Shown here: in pieces, positions 9,162 to 18,204 of the stretch
How positions within the stretch are numbered: position 1 is the first letter of the stretch
How the letters are laid out: each line of letters begins with the position of its first letter
DNA from: JANQRX01 sp963663975
Lineage (GTDB): Bacteria > Pseudomonadota > Alphaproteobacteria > Rhizobiales > Kaistiaceae
Assembly (NCBI GenBank): GCA_963663975.2
Contig: CAXXRA010000015.1
Location: 372,001-436,000 of the forward strand
Direction of reading: 5' to 3'
DNA: 64,000 nt
Notes under the pieces: model-generated
What the model saw: the letters and a program-made list of their open reading frames with translations, nothing else
Told to the model about the DNA's origin: nothing
The model's database searches: none
Translations under genes and position numbers: made by a program

Positions 9162-9727
9162 TCACACGTTTGGCGATGTGCCGTCCGCCTTCGCTGGCTG
9201 GGCCCGAGCCAACGCAGCATCGAGCTTGGCAATCCCTTCTTTGGTAGCCTCGCTGCTTTCCAGCCATTGGCGGTGCTCCAGCGAAATCTGCTCGTTCACC
9301 GCGCCGACGAACTCGACCAGCGCTTCGCGGTTTCCATTCGCCACGGCCTGGCGAACACGGTCCAAGCGGCCGTACAAGCCTCGCAATGCCGTCAGCGTAC
9401 GATCATAGCGTTCGGCATTTCTTCGGTCCTGGGTCATCGCCTCGCGCGACGCCGCGTAAGCGGATATCGCGGCCCCAATGACCGCGATTGCAGCGAGCGC
9501 AGTAGCCATCCCTTCTGCCAGACTCGCGAAGCCTCCGGTGAGCGCCGCGATGAATATGCCCGCTCCACCGACGAACATCGTCCTTTGTGCTGAGGCTCGG
9601 TGGGCCGCGCCGCGCGTCAGATAATACTCCTCCTGAACTTCGTATTGGTATCGGCGGAAGTACTCGAGCTTAAGGAGCTCCAACTCCGGTGTTGATGCCG
9701 GTGATTCCGCCAGGGCCACGAAATACG
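9162..9727 (-). pseudogene. SLATT-like 2TM effector, C-terminal part (cut by IS21)
   Basis: This is the second half of a membrane protein whose first half lies at 12221-12700. The frame remains open into the IS21 border; the GTG at 9717-9719 is only an internal codon. It has a helix pair (TMFVGGAGIFIAALTGG and ALAAIAVIGAAISAYAA) followed by an amphipathic C-terminus with RYDRTLTALRGLYGRL and ISLEHRQWLES, the pattern of the SLATT_1-type 2TM effector family (DUF4231-like). Such proteins are thought to form membrane pores next to conflict sensors. It is convergent to the TIR-STAND-WD40 gene, 86 bases away. Confidence 0.6.
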
Positions 9728-9843
9728 TGTTGATCGGCGTGGAATATTGACCCCCTTGGTGGGGTAATCGGCGTCCAAAATTGACCCCCCTGGTTTTGTG
9801 ATTTTTAACACACCTCGTTGTTTGGACAGACGAGGTGGGGGAG

Positions 9844-11358
9844 ATGCTGGTTGTGGAGACGATCGCACGGATACGTCGGGATCATCTGGTGAGGGGCGTT
9901 CCGATCAAGAAGATCGCCCGGGATTTGAGGGTTTCGAAGAACACGGTGCGCAAGGTGGTGCGGGGCGATGAGACCTCGTACAGCTACGAGCGCAAGATCC
10001 AGCCGATGCCGAAGCTTGGGCCGTGGGTGGATGAGCTCGAGCGCCAGCTGGAGGCCAACGAGAAGAGGCCGCGCCGGGATCGGCTGTCTCTGCTGCGGAT
10101 TCATGAAGACCTTGCGGCTCTGGGCTATGGCGGCGGCTACGACGCAGTGCGCCGCTACGCCAGGACCTGGCGTCGGCGGTGGCGGCTGTTGTCGCCGTCG
10201 CAGGGTTTTGTGCCGCTGAGCTTCGATCCCGGCGAGGCCTACCAGTTCGACTGGAGCCACGAGTACGCGCGCCTGTCGGGTGTGACGACCAAGGTGAAGG
10301 CGGCGCACATGCGGCTCTGCTACAGCCGCATGCAGCTGGTTCAGATCTTCCCGCGCGAGAGCCAGGAGATGGTGTTCGAGGCGCACGAACGGGCCTTCCA
10401 CTTCTTCGGCGGGGTCTGCCGGCGGGGCATCTACGACAACATGAAGACGGCGGTGAGCATGGTCTTCGTCGGCAAGGAGCGCGCCTACAATCGGCGCTTT
10501 CTGGAGCTGTGCTCCCACCATCTGGTGGAGCCGGTGGCGTGCACTCCGGGTGCGGGCTGGGAGAAGGGGCAGGTCGAGAGGCAGGTGGGTGACGTCCGCG
10601 GCCGCCTGTTCGTGCCCATCCCGCGGGGCCGCTCCTACGTCGAGATCAACGAGTGGCTGATGGATCGGTGTATCGAGGACGCCAAGAAGCGGCCGCATCC
10701 GACGATCGAGAGCAAGACGGTGTGGCAGGTGTTCGAGGAGGAGCGGCCCTTCTTGATGGCCTATCGCGGCCCCTTCGACGGCTTCCACGCCACCGAGGTG
10801 GCGGTGTCCAAGACCTGTCTGGTGCGCTTCGACAACAACCACTACAGCGTCGCCGCCCGTGCCGTCGGGCGGCCGGTCGACGTGCGGGCCTACGCCGATC
10901 GGATCGTCATCCGCCAGGACGGCGAGACCGTCGCCGAGCATCCCCGCAGCTTCGGGCGCGGCCAGGTCGCCTACGATCCGTGGCACTACGTGCCGATCCT
11001 GACGAGGAAGCCCGGCGCGCTGCGCAATGGCGCGCCCTTCAAGGGCTGGCAACTGCCCGGCGCGCTCGGCCGCATACGGGCCCGGCTGACGGGTTGCGAC
11101 GACGGTGACAGGCAGTTCGTGAGGATCCTCGCGGCGGTTCAGGAGGACGGGCTGGAGGCGGTCGAGGCGGCCTGTGCCGAGGCGCTCGACTGCGGCGCCT
11201 GCAGCGCCGACGTCGTGCTCAACATCCTCGCCCGGCAGTGCCAGCCGGCACCGCCGGCGACCATCCCGACGCCCGAGGGCCTGCAGCTTCGCCACCGGCC
11301 GGTGGCCGACTGTCAGCGCTACGATCGCCTGAGGGAGGCCGGTCATGGAGCGTCATGA
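9844..11358 (+). CDS. istA: IS21 transposase IstA
   Basis: A DDE transposase of about 504 residues. The N-terminal helix-turn-helix (IKKIARDLRVSKNTVRKVV) is followed by the integrase core with YQFDWSHEY, then RGIYDNMK, then GWEKGQVERQVG, which supply the acidic residues. ATG 9844 is chosen; a GTG three codons upstream is possible. Its end overlaps the start of istB by 14 bases, the usual IS21 coupling. Confidence 0.93.
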   Translation: MLVVETIARIRRDHLVRGVPIKKIARDLRVSKNTVRKVVRGDETSYSYERKIQPMPKLGPWVDELERQLEANEKRPRRDRLSLLRIHEDLAALGYGGGYDAVRRYARTWRRRWRLLSPSQGFVPLSFDPGEAYQFDWSHEYARLSGVTTKVKAAHMRLCYSRMQLVQIFPRESQEMVFEAHERAFHFFGGVCRRGIYDNMKTAVSMVFVGKERAYNRRFLELCSHHLVEPVACTPGAGWEKGQVERQVGDVRGRLFVPIPRGRSYVEINEWLMDRCIEDAKKRPHPTIESKTVWQVFEEERPFLMAYRGPFDGFHATEVAVSKTCLVRFDNNHYSVAARAVGRPVDVRAYADRIVIRQDGETVAEHPRSFGRGQVAYDPWHYVPILTRKPGALRNGAPFKGWQLPGALGRIRARLTGCDDGDRQFVRILAAVQEDGLEAVEAACAEALDCGACSADVVLNILARQCQPAPPATIPTPEGLQLRHRPVADCQRYDRLREAGHGAS

Positions 11359-12073
11359 GGTGCTGGCGATGATGACGGCGTTGAAGCTCGCGGGCATGCG
11401 CGCCGCCTACGACGACATCCTTGCCGACGGGCTCAAGCGTCGTCATCCGGTGCAGCAGATCATCGGTACGCTGCTGCAGGTCGAGATCGCCGACAAGACG
11501 GCGCGCTCGATCAAGTACCAGATGGCGTCCGCCAGGTTGCCAACGGCCAAGGAGCTGGCCGACTTCGACTTCGCCGCCTCGCCAGTCAACGAGCCCCTGA
11601 TCCAGGAGCTCGCCGGCGGCGGCTTCCTGGAGGGCAAGCGCAACATCGTGCTGGTCGGCGGCACCGGCACCGGCAAGACCCATCTCGCCGTCGCCATCGC
11701 GCGCTCCTGCATCCGCAAGGGCGCCCGGGGCCGCTGCTACAACGTCGTCGACCTGGTCAACCACCTCGAGGCCGAGCTCCGCGCCGGACGCCAGGGCCGC
11801 ACCGCAGATCAGCTTGTACGCCGCGACTTCGTCATCCTCGACGAACTCGGCTACCTGCCCTTCGCCCAGGCCGGCGGGCAGCTGCTCTTCCACCTCATGA
11901 GCCGGCTCTACGAGCGCACCTCTATCGTCATCACCACCAACCTCGCCTTCGGCGAATGGCCATCCGTCTTCGGCGACCCCAAGATGACCACAGCCCTGCT
12001 CGACCGTCTCACCCATCATTGCGAGATCATCGAGACCGGCAACGAGAGCTGGCGCTTCAAGAACCGCTCCTGA
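11345..12073 (+). CDS. istB: IS21 helper ATPase IstB
   Basis: A 242-residue DnaA-like AAA+ ATPase with Walker A GGTGTGKTHLA and the Walker B region FVILDELGYLPF. It starts in the overlap with istA. It selects target DNA and activates IstA in this family. Full length. Confidence 0.93.
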   Translation: MERHEVLAMMTALKLAGMRAAYDDILADGLKRRHPVQQIIGTLLQVEIADKTARSIKYQMASARLPTAKELADFDFAASPVNEPLIQELAGGGFLEGKRNIVLVGGTGTGKTHLAVAIARSCIRKGARGRCYNVVDLVNHLEAELRAGRQGRTADQLVRRDFVILDELGYLPFAQAGGQLLFHLMSRLYERTSIVITTNLAFGEWPSVFGDPKMTTALLDRLTHHCEIIETGNESWRFKNRS

Positions 12074-12220
12074 GCCGCCGCCGGCCGTGCCTGCGGCCCG
12101 GTTGCCCCGGTGGGTCAACAGGTACCCCCCCTATTGACTACCGGGACAACCTCCGCCGTGCCGCTCAGGGGGGTCAATTTTGCACGCCGATCGGGGGTCA
12201 ATATTGAAAGCCGTTTGACA

Positions 12221-12700
12221 AAATACGAAAGGCGAGCGTTTTCTGCAGCGGCGCGCTTTGTCATCCAGTTCTCGAAGAGCCTGCCGCTCCGCACAAAGTT
12301 AAAGAGCGGCAGTTGCCGCGGCGGCTGAGATTGCCGCAATCAGGCCGAGCGGAAACACCAGGTTCCCCGTCCACGCGGCAATGGCCACGCCGTCCCTGTC
12401 AGTCCCACCGAGGACAATCTCCGCCGCCATCATGCACGCGCTTGACGTCGCCGCGACGAAGACGGCGATGTTCGCGGTACTCATGGTCCGCTTGAACGAC
12501 TTCTGTCCGCCGTCGGCTTCGGCATCTCGTTGTTGGTATTCCTCGGCAATTACCGTGACACGCGCCGTCCCAAGAAGAGCGGCCAAATCCGGCGCGGCGT
12601 CAGCGTAAAGCTTCGCGTGTTCAGCGGGCTCAAGTCTGTAGTCTCCCGCTTGCTGAGTCCCGATGATCTCGGTGGCGCCCAAGCCGATCGCACCCTTCAT
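12221..12700 (-). pseudogene. SLATT-like 2TM effector, N-terminal part (frameshifted, cut by IS21)
   Basis: From ATG at 12700 it encodes a soluble start, then two membrane helices (TANIAVFVAATSSACMMAA and LVFPLGLIAAISAAAATAAL). A stop (TAA, 12299-12301) follows because one extra T sits in CTCTTTAAC; in the neighbouring frame the protein continues as FNFVRSGRLFENWMTKRAAAE and runs to ARLSYF at the IS border. Removing the IS and one copy of AAATACG joins this in frame to the half at 9162-9727, giving a protein of roughly 350 residues with two 2TM modules, as in SLATT_3-SLATT_1 proteins. Confidence 0.6.
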
Positions 12701-12977
12701 GGCGGCAGCGGAGGCTGATCCTCACACATCGGCCGCTCGAACGTCAGGTTGTACAGTACCGCGACGTTCAGGAGATTGAAATCCGGTAGCCGTTGGCATG
12801 CCAATGATTTCTGGCAGATCCGACACATGATGGCGCCGATGAGCCGACGATACGGCGGCTTCTCTTCCTGGGGTGCGCCAGTCGGTTGTTCCGGGGATCT
12901 TAATGGTCAACCGCGCGGGCTGCAGCAGCACGCAACGGTTTGCCACGAGCGTTCAGCCCGATTTCATTTCAGTTTTG

Positions 12978-13883
12978 CTAACCGCCTCGCAGCATGCCGA
13001 GGGCGACATCGAGGTGCCCATCGCTCGCCTCGAGCAAGGCGGCAGCCTGTGCCGCGTCGCTTACGCCCCGGGCCAGCAAGGTGGCCGGTTTGATCCGCCA
13101 CGCGGTTTCAATCAACAGGCGTTCGGCCATCTCCGGCGAACAGGAGCCAATTGCGGCGACCGCGCGGATCGCCCGCTTCTCAAGCTTGGCGTTGTCGACC
13201 ACCACATTGACCATATGGCCGTCGTGAACGTGGCCGAGGCGCATGCCGACCAGGGTCGAGAGCATGTTGAGCGCCACCTTTTGCGCGGTTGCCGCGCCGA
13301 GCCGGGTCGAGCCCGAGACGATCTCCTCCGGCGTTGCCAGCAGGATCGGGATATCGGCCCGTTCGAGCAGAGCCGTGGCCGGGTTGCAGGCGATGCCGAT
13401 CACGGTTGCGCCGGCCGACGCGGCACCATCGGCGATGCTCAGGCAATAGGGGGTGGTCCCGCTGGCCGAAACGCAGATCACGCTGTCGCCCGCGCCCAGA
13501 CCAGCGCGATCAACCTCGCGCGCACCGGCTTTTGTATCGTCTTCGGCGGCGCCGGACAGGTGGTTCAGGCTGTCCATACCCCCGGCGAACAGGACGGTCA
13601 CGGCATCGGCCGGCAGTCCGAACGTGCCGCTCAATTCCACGCCGTCGGCGAGGGCCACAAGCCCGGCGCTGCCGGCGCCGGCGAAAGCGATTCTGTGTCC
13701 GCTGCCTAGGCTGGCCGCCACCGCAGCGGCGGCCTCGATGATCGCGGCGTGGGCGTCGCGCACCACCTCCATCGCCTCCCGCTGAGCCTCCTGCATGACC
13801 GCCAAGATGGCCGCTCCGTCCTGGCTCTGCAGGCCTTTCACGCGTTGAGAGACGCGCTCGGTCCTTGGCGGCGGTGACGACAT
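12978..13883 (-). CDS. murQ: N-acetylmuramic acid 6-phosphate etherase
   Basis: A 301-residue SIS-domain protein that cleaves the lactyl ether of MurNAc-6-phosphate to GlcNAc-6-phosphate, in the cytoplasm, during cell-wall recycling. Family marks are GAGSAGLVALADGVELSGTF (phosphosugar site and a catalytic-type Glu), SASGTTPYC, and EEIVSGSTRLGAATAQK followed by LNMLSTLVGMRLGHV. It is somewhat divergent from the enterobacterial type, where the last block begins GPEVITGSTR. It is divergent from the GntR regulator and, with nagA, gives a pathway to GlcN-6-phosphate. Confidence 0.86.
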   Translation of the reverse strand: MSSPPPRTERVSQRVKGLQSQDGAAILAVMQEAQREAMEVVRDAHAAIIEAAAAVAASLGSGHRIAFAGAGSAGLVALADGVELSGTFGLPADAVTVLFAGGMDSLNHLSGAAEDDTKAGAREVDRAGLGAGDSVICVSASGTTPYCLSIADGAASAGATVIGIACNPATALLERADIPILLATPEEIVSGSTRLGAATAQKVALNMLSTLVGMRLGHVHDGHMVNVVVDNAKLEKRAIRAVAAIGSCSPEMAERLLIETAWRIKPATLLARGVSDAAQAAALLEASDGHLDVALGMLRGG

Positions 13884-14001
13884 GATCTCGCGCTCCCGAA
13901 TGATGCCAAACTGAAACCAGTCGCGGCAGCCAACCTGCCGTCGACATCCTGATTTTAGACAATTGTGGGTCTTGTCTGCAATTCAGCCCTTTCAGCTATT
14001 T

Positions 14002-14029
14002 GGAATTGGTATTATATAGGTATCATTCC
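14002..14029. promoter_or_regulatory. candidate operator/promoter between murQ and gntR
   Basis: In the roughly 185-base divergent gap an AT-rich block has GGAAT and ATTCC outer arms and a direct GGTAT repeat around TATATA. Its position between a GntR/HutC regulator and its probable target makes it the best operator candidate. The symmetry is imperfect. Confidence 0.35.
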
Positions 14030-14069
14030 GTATCGACGAACGGCAGGCGACAGACCACGGCGATCTGAC

Positions 14070-14837
14070 ATGACGGATATTGCTGAACTGCTGGTTCCGG
14101 ACACCTGGCTCAGCGCGGCCGGGGGACCAAGATATCTGCAATTGCGGCAGCGCATCCGATCGGCCGTCAACCAGGGTCGGCTCAAGGATAACGATCCCCT
14201 CCCGTCGGAAAGGGAAATCGCGGCGATCACCAAACTGTCGCGCGTCACCGTGCGCAAGGCGGTGGCCGAACTGGTCCGTGACGGCATGATCATCCAGAAA
14301 CGTGGCTCGGGCTCGTTCGTCGCGCCGCAAGTGCGACGCGTCGAGCAATCGCTGTCGCTGCTGACCTCTTTTACCGAGGACATGACCAGGCGCGGCATGA
14401 CGGTAAGTTCCGATTGGCTGGAGCGGGGCGTTTTCACGCCATCGCCGCAGGAAATGTTCACGCTCGGCCTGTCGCGGGGCGAAATGGTCGCCCGGATCGC
14501 CCGTTTGCGCAGCGCCGACCAGCGGCCGTTGGCGATCGAGCGGGCGGCCCTTTCAACGAGCCTGCTGCCCGATCCCGAGAAGGTGATCGACTCGCTCTAC
14601 GCGGTGTTGGATGAGGACAACAATCGTCCGGTGCGGGCGATCCAGCGCATCTCGGCCGCCAATGTGGCTGACGAAGATGCTGCGCTGCTCGGCATGGCGC
14701 CGGGTGCGGCGGGTTTGATCATCGAGCGCGTGTCATATCTTGAAACGGGCAAGGCGGTGGAATTCACGCGTTCGATCTATCGCGGTGACGCCTATGATTT
14801 CGTCGCCGAACTGACCATCGCCCGGTCGACGGGCTGA
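14070..14837 (+). CDS. GntR/HutC-family transcriptional regulator
   Basis: About 255 residues from ATG 14070 (MTDIAELL); longer upstream frames run through the regulatory gap and were rejected. The N-terminal winged helix shows LPSEREIAAITKLSRVTVRK and the wing RGSGSFVAP. The C-terminal UTRA domain contains ERAALSTSLLPD and VEFTRSIYRGD, typical of regulators such as NagR that sense phosphorylated amino sugars. Its last codons touch the SIS gene (TGATGG), so gntR, the SIS gene and nagA form an operon. It probably represses this operon and murQ. Confidence 0.88.
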   Translation: MTDIAELLVPDTWLSAAGGPRYLQLRQRIRSAVNQGRLKDNDPLPSEREIAAITKLSRVTVRKAVAELVRDGMIIQKRGSGSFVAPQVRRVEQSLSLLTSFTEDMTRRGMTVSSDWLERGVFTPSPQEMFTLGLSRGEMVARIARLRSADQRPLAIERAALSTSLLPDPEKVIDSLYAVLDEDNNRPVRAIQRISAANVADEDAALLGMAPGAAGLIIERVSYLETGKAVEFTRSIYRGDAYDFVAELTIARSTG

Positions 14838-15867
14838 TGGCCGACACCCCCACCGATATGCGCGCGGAGATTGACGAGATCCCGGCCGCCGCCGAACGCC
14901 TTCTTGCCACCGGTATGGATGCGGTCGACCGCGCCGCCGACGCCCTGCGTGCCGAGGAGCCGGCCTTCCTTGCCACCGTTGCCCGCGGTTCATCCGATCA
15001 CGTCGCCACCTTCCTGAAATACGCCTGCGAACTCGTGCTGGGGGTGCCGGTGGCGTCGCTGGCGCCGTCGATCGCATCGATCTACAAGCGCCCGCTGCGG
15101 CTCGCGGGAGGCGCCGTCATATCGGTTTCGCAATCGGGCGCGAGCCCGGACATCGTCAGTACGGCGATGGCGGCGCGTGCAAGGGGCGCGCTGACCATCG
15201 CCATCACCAACAACCGGGCGTCTCGGCTGGCCGAGGCGAGCGCCTACGCCATCGACATCTGCGCGGGGCCGGAGAGAAGTGTCGCGGCGACCAAGACGGT
15301 GGTCACATCGATGATGGTCTGTCTCGCCCTGCTGGCCCGCTGGAGCCGCGACCGGCAACTCGATGCAGCGCTCAAAGCCCTGCCCGAGACCCTGTCGGCC
15401 GCAATCGGTAATGACTGGTCCGATCTTGGCGAGGCCCTCTTGGAACGTGACTCGCTCTATGTCCTCGGCCGTGGACGAGCGTTTCGATATCTCAGGAAGC
15501 GGCGTTGAAGTTCAAGGAGACCTGCCAAATCCACGCCGAATCCCACTCTTCGGCCGAGGTTCAGCACGGACCGGTCTCGCTTGTCGATGCCGGCTACCCA
15601 GTACTGGTCTTGGCGGCTCGCGACGCCGCTGAAAACTCGGTGGTGACGGTCGCCGACGAACTGGCCGGGCGCCATGCCCGGGTTTTCGTGACCTCCGACA
15701 AGGCTCGCCGCGCCCGGCGTCTGCCGTTCACGCCGACCGGCCACCCGCTCACCGATCCGCTCGCCCAGATCGTCTCGTTCTATGGTTTTGTCGAAAACCT
15801 TGCCCGGTCGCGCGGGCTGCATCCCGACGCGCCGCCCCATCTCAGCAAGGTCACCGAAACGGTATGA
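14837..15867 (+). pseudogene. SIS-domain glucosamine-6-phosphate deaminase/isomerase-like (AgaS/GlmS-C), frameshifted
   Basis: Two SIS domains read in two frames. The first part (to about 15480) has ARGSSDHVATFLKYACEL, ISVSQSGASPDIV and GPERSVAATKT, as in the isomerase half of GlmS and in AgaS. After LYVLGRGRAF one base (a G) is missing near 15483; in the next frame the family sequence continues as LKFKETCQIHAESHSSAEV, HGPVSLV and VTSDKARRARRLPFTP to TGA at 15867. The uncorrected frame stops at 15508. It would convert GlcN-6-P to Fru-6-P for the NagA product. It overlaps gntR and nagA by a few bases each. Confidence 0.82.
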
Positions 15868-17021
15868 GCGGGTCTCCCATGGCCTACCTCGCCGCGGAAA
15901 TCCTCGACGGCGAGGTGACCCACCGCGACCACGCGCTGCTGGTGAGCGAGGGGCGGGTCGAGGCCCTGTTGCCGCGCTCCGACATGCCGGACGAGGTGAG
16001 CGTCCGCGATCTTGGCGCCGGTCTGCTGGCGCCCGGTTTTGTCGATCTGCAGGTCAATGGCGGCGGCGGTGTCCTGTTCAACGATGCACCCGGCGTCGAG
16101 ACCATACACACGATCTGCCAGGCCCACTTGAAGTTCGGCACCACGGCGTTGCTGGTCACGCTGGTGACCGCCGATCGCGCGACCACCGCGGCGGCGATCG
16201 AGGCGGCACAGGCGGCCGCGGCCGCGCAGGTGCCCGGGTTCGCCGGCCTCCACCTCGAGGGCCCACATCTCAGTGTCGCCAAGAAGGGCGCACACGCCGC
16301 CCGGTTCATCCGACCGATGACGGCCGATGATCGCGACCAGTTGACCGCCGCGGCGGCAAATCTGCCCAGCCTGATGGTGACGCTGGCACCCGAAAACGCC
16401 TCGCTCGAGGATATCGCTGCGTTGCGCCAGGCCGGCGTTACGGTCAGCCTCGGGCACACCACCGCCGACCTGGCGACCGCCATGGATGCGGCCCGGGCCG
16501 GCGCAAGCTGCGTGACGCATCTGTTCAACGCGATGAACGGATTGCATCATCGCGAGCCGGGCCTGATCGGCGCGGCGATCGATCATGGCGGGCTGTCGGC
16601 GGGTCTGATCGCCGATGGTATCCATGTCGACCCGGCCGTCATCCGCATGGCGCTCAGGGCCAAGACGGGGCCGGGAAGGATCTTCCTGGTGACCGACGCC
16701 ATGTCGACCATCGGCACCGACCTCAGCGGGTTCGAGCTTGACGGACGGACGGTGCGGCGCCGGGAGGGCGCCCTGCGCCTGGCGGACGGCACGCTCGCCG
16801 GCGCCGATCTCGACATGATCTCGGCGCTGCGCTTCCTCATCACCGAGATCGGGGCCGAGCGAGACGAAGCGTTGCGGATGGCGTCCGCCTATCCGGCCGG
16901 GGTGGTGGGACGAGAGTCCGAGCTCGGCCGGTTGGTGGCGGGATCACGCGCCGATTTCATCCACCTCAACGACGACATGTCGATCGCTTCGGTGTGGATC
17001 GCGGGACGGCAGGCGGCCTAG
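15864..17021 (+). CDS. nagA: N-acetylglucosamine-6-phosphate deacetylase
   Basis: A 385-residue amidohydrolase that removes acetate from GlcNAc-6-P. Motifs in order: GFVDLQVNG, HLEGPHLS, VTLAPE, SLGHTTAD (metal His), THLFNAMNGLHHREPG (metal His and substrate loop) and FLVTDAMSTIG (catalytic Asp). Length is normal. Its start ATGA overlaps the stop of the SIS gene. It completes a MurNAc-6-P to GlcNAc-6-P to GlcN-6-P route with MurQ. Confidence 0.93.
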   Translation: MSGSPMAYLAAEILDGEVTHRDHALLVSEGRVEALLPRSDMPDEVSVRDLGAGLLAPGFVDLQVNGGGGVLFNDAPGVETIHTICQAHLKFGTTALLVTLVTADRATTAAAIEAAQAAAAAQVPGFAGLHLEGPHLSVAKKGAHAARFIRPMTADDRDQLTAAAANLPSLMVTLAPENASLEDIAALRQAGVTVSLGHTTADLATAMDAARAGASCVTHLFNAMNGLHHREPGLIGAAIDHGGLSAGLIADGIHVDPAVIRMALRAKTGPGRIFLVTDAMSTIGTDLSGFELDGRTVRRREGALRLADGTLAGADLDMISALRFLITEIGAERDEALRMASAYPAGVVGRESELGRLVAGSRADFIHLNDDMSIASVWIAGRQAA

Positions 17022-17103
17022 TGGATCAACCGAGACATTTGAGTCCCGACAGGGTTGCTGGTGTGTGAACCGTAAAGCATTGTAATGTCTCGATAAGTTG
17101 ATC
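17022..17103. repeat. 82-bp imperfect inverted repeat directly after nagA
   Basis: GGATCAACCGAGACATT at 17022-17038 is matched in reverse by AATGTCTCG-ATAA-GTTGATCC ending at 17103; the arms differ only by a 4-base insertion. The loop is about 44 bases. It could be the abutted ends of a lost IS element, a MITE, or a transcription terminator; the arms are long for a terminator and have no T-run. Confidence 0.55.
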
Positions 17104-17132
17104 CATCAACAAAACAAGCCAGTGGTTCGAAA

Positions 17133-18133
17133 CGATAGATTCGAACGACTAGCTGTGAAGCTTCAACAGGTTGTCCCGGTTCAGGCCGAGTCGGCTGATT
17201 GGTGTTTGTCGATTGAGGCTGGCATGGGGTCGATGCCAGTTGTAGCGGTGCTGCCATTTCGGCAGATCTGCTTTTCGCTGGTCTGAGTTGTGGAATTCGG
17301 TTGCGTAGGCCCATTCTCGCAACATTGTCTGGATGAAGCGTTCGGCCTTGCCGTTGGTCTGAGGCGTGTAGGGTTTGGTGCGGATATGCTTGATGGTGAG
17401 CCTTCGGCAGGCATCGCGGAAGGCCTTGGATCTGTAGCATGATCCATTGTCGGTCATGACGCGGGTGATGGTAACGCCGAGGGTGGCAAAGTAGGTTACG
17501 GCGGCTTCGAGGAAGGCCACGGCGCTTTCCTTTTTCTCGTTCGGGAAGATGTCGGCAAAGCCGATGCGGGAATGGTCGTCGATGGCGACGTGGACATACT
17601 CCCAACCGGGCGCGGTGCCGTTATGGCGCTGGTTGCTCTGGCGCCTGCGATCGCCGGTGATGCGATGGCCGACACGATTGAAGCGACCGAGCTTCTTGAT
17701 GTCCATATGGATGATTTCGCCTGGCGTTTCGCGCTCATAGCGCGGGCGTGGCTGGTTGGGCTCGAGGGCGGACAACAGGCTGAGGCCACGCCGCTTGAGA
17801 ATACGGCTGACGGTCGCCCGGCTGAGGCCGAGTTCCTGGGCGATGTGGTCCTGCGTGCAACGAGCCCGGCGCAAGACCTCGACCGCTTCGCCGGTGGCCC
17901 AAGGCGTTTGGCTTGGCGAGGAATGGGGCCTTGAGGACCGGTCGGCAAGCCCGGCAATGCCCTCCGCGCGAAACCGGCCCAACCACTTGGCACGGTCTTG
18001 GCCGTTGTCTTGAAACGGCGTGCGGCCTGAGCCTTCGTCATGGCCTCATCCATGACGGCGCAAACCATGGCCTCTCGACCTTTCGGCGTAAGATGGGCAT
18101 TCGAACGTCCACGATAGATTCGAACGACTAGCT
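17133..18133 (-). mobile_element. degenerate IS481 element flanked by a 22-bp direct repeat
   Basis: The left terminus TGTGAAGCTTCAACAGG (from 17154) resembles the left end of the intact IS481 at 25256. The expected inverted right end is absent. Instead the sequence CGATAGATTCGAACGACTAG plus CT occurs at both borders (17133-17154 and 18112-18133) in direct orientation, longer than an ordinary target duplication. Confidence 0.6.
17149..18122 (-). pseudogene. IS481-family transposase, frameshifted and without a start codon
   Basis: The catalytic part (to about 17982) reads HMDIKKLGRF, MTDNGSCYRS and PQTNGKAERFIQTM, the DDE core of IS481. The N-terminus is in another frame: AHLTPKGREAMVCAVMDEA and KAQAARRFKTTAKTV, with one base lost in what should read GTGGCC near 17987. 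The start codon position is replaced by TCG at the border of a 22-base repeat. It is homologous to the complete transposase at 25268. Confidence 0.8.
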
Positions 18134-18204
18134 CAAGTCGTATCGCCAACTCGACACCGGCGCAGCGCATCTGTCGAAACGACCAACGGACAAGCACGCG
18201 GTCG

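Larger units (their letters stand above)
9728..12220 (+). mobile_element. IS21-family element with 7-bp target duplication
   Basis: The ends are TGTTGATCGGCGTGG... at 9728 and, inverted, TGTCAAACGGCTTTC... at 12220; both continue into AATATTGACCCCC. Further internal copies of the TTGACCCCC block lie near each end, the usual multiple transposase sites of IS21. The 7-bp direct repeat AAATACG flanks the element (9721-9727 and 12221-12227). The element carries istA and istB in the canonical overlapping order and looks intact. Confidence 0.93.

Noticed and set aside
6744..9267. Several long minus-strand frames across the WD40 region with repeated peptides
   Set aside because: They are shadows of the 126-bp repeats; GC-rich repeats lack stops in more than one frame.
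9805..11346. 513-codon minus-strand frame opposite istA
   Set aside because: Antisense shadow of a well-supported transposase.
12722..12977. Short frames between the SLATT-like and murQ genes
   Set aside because: No motif, no ribosome site; composition not clearly coding.
17549..18131. Plus-strand frames across the IS481 remnant
   Set aside because: Antisense to the recognisable DDE transposase.
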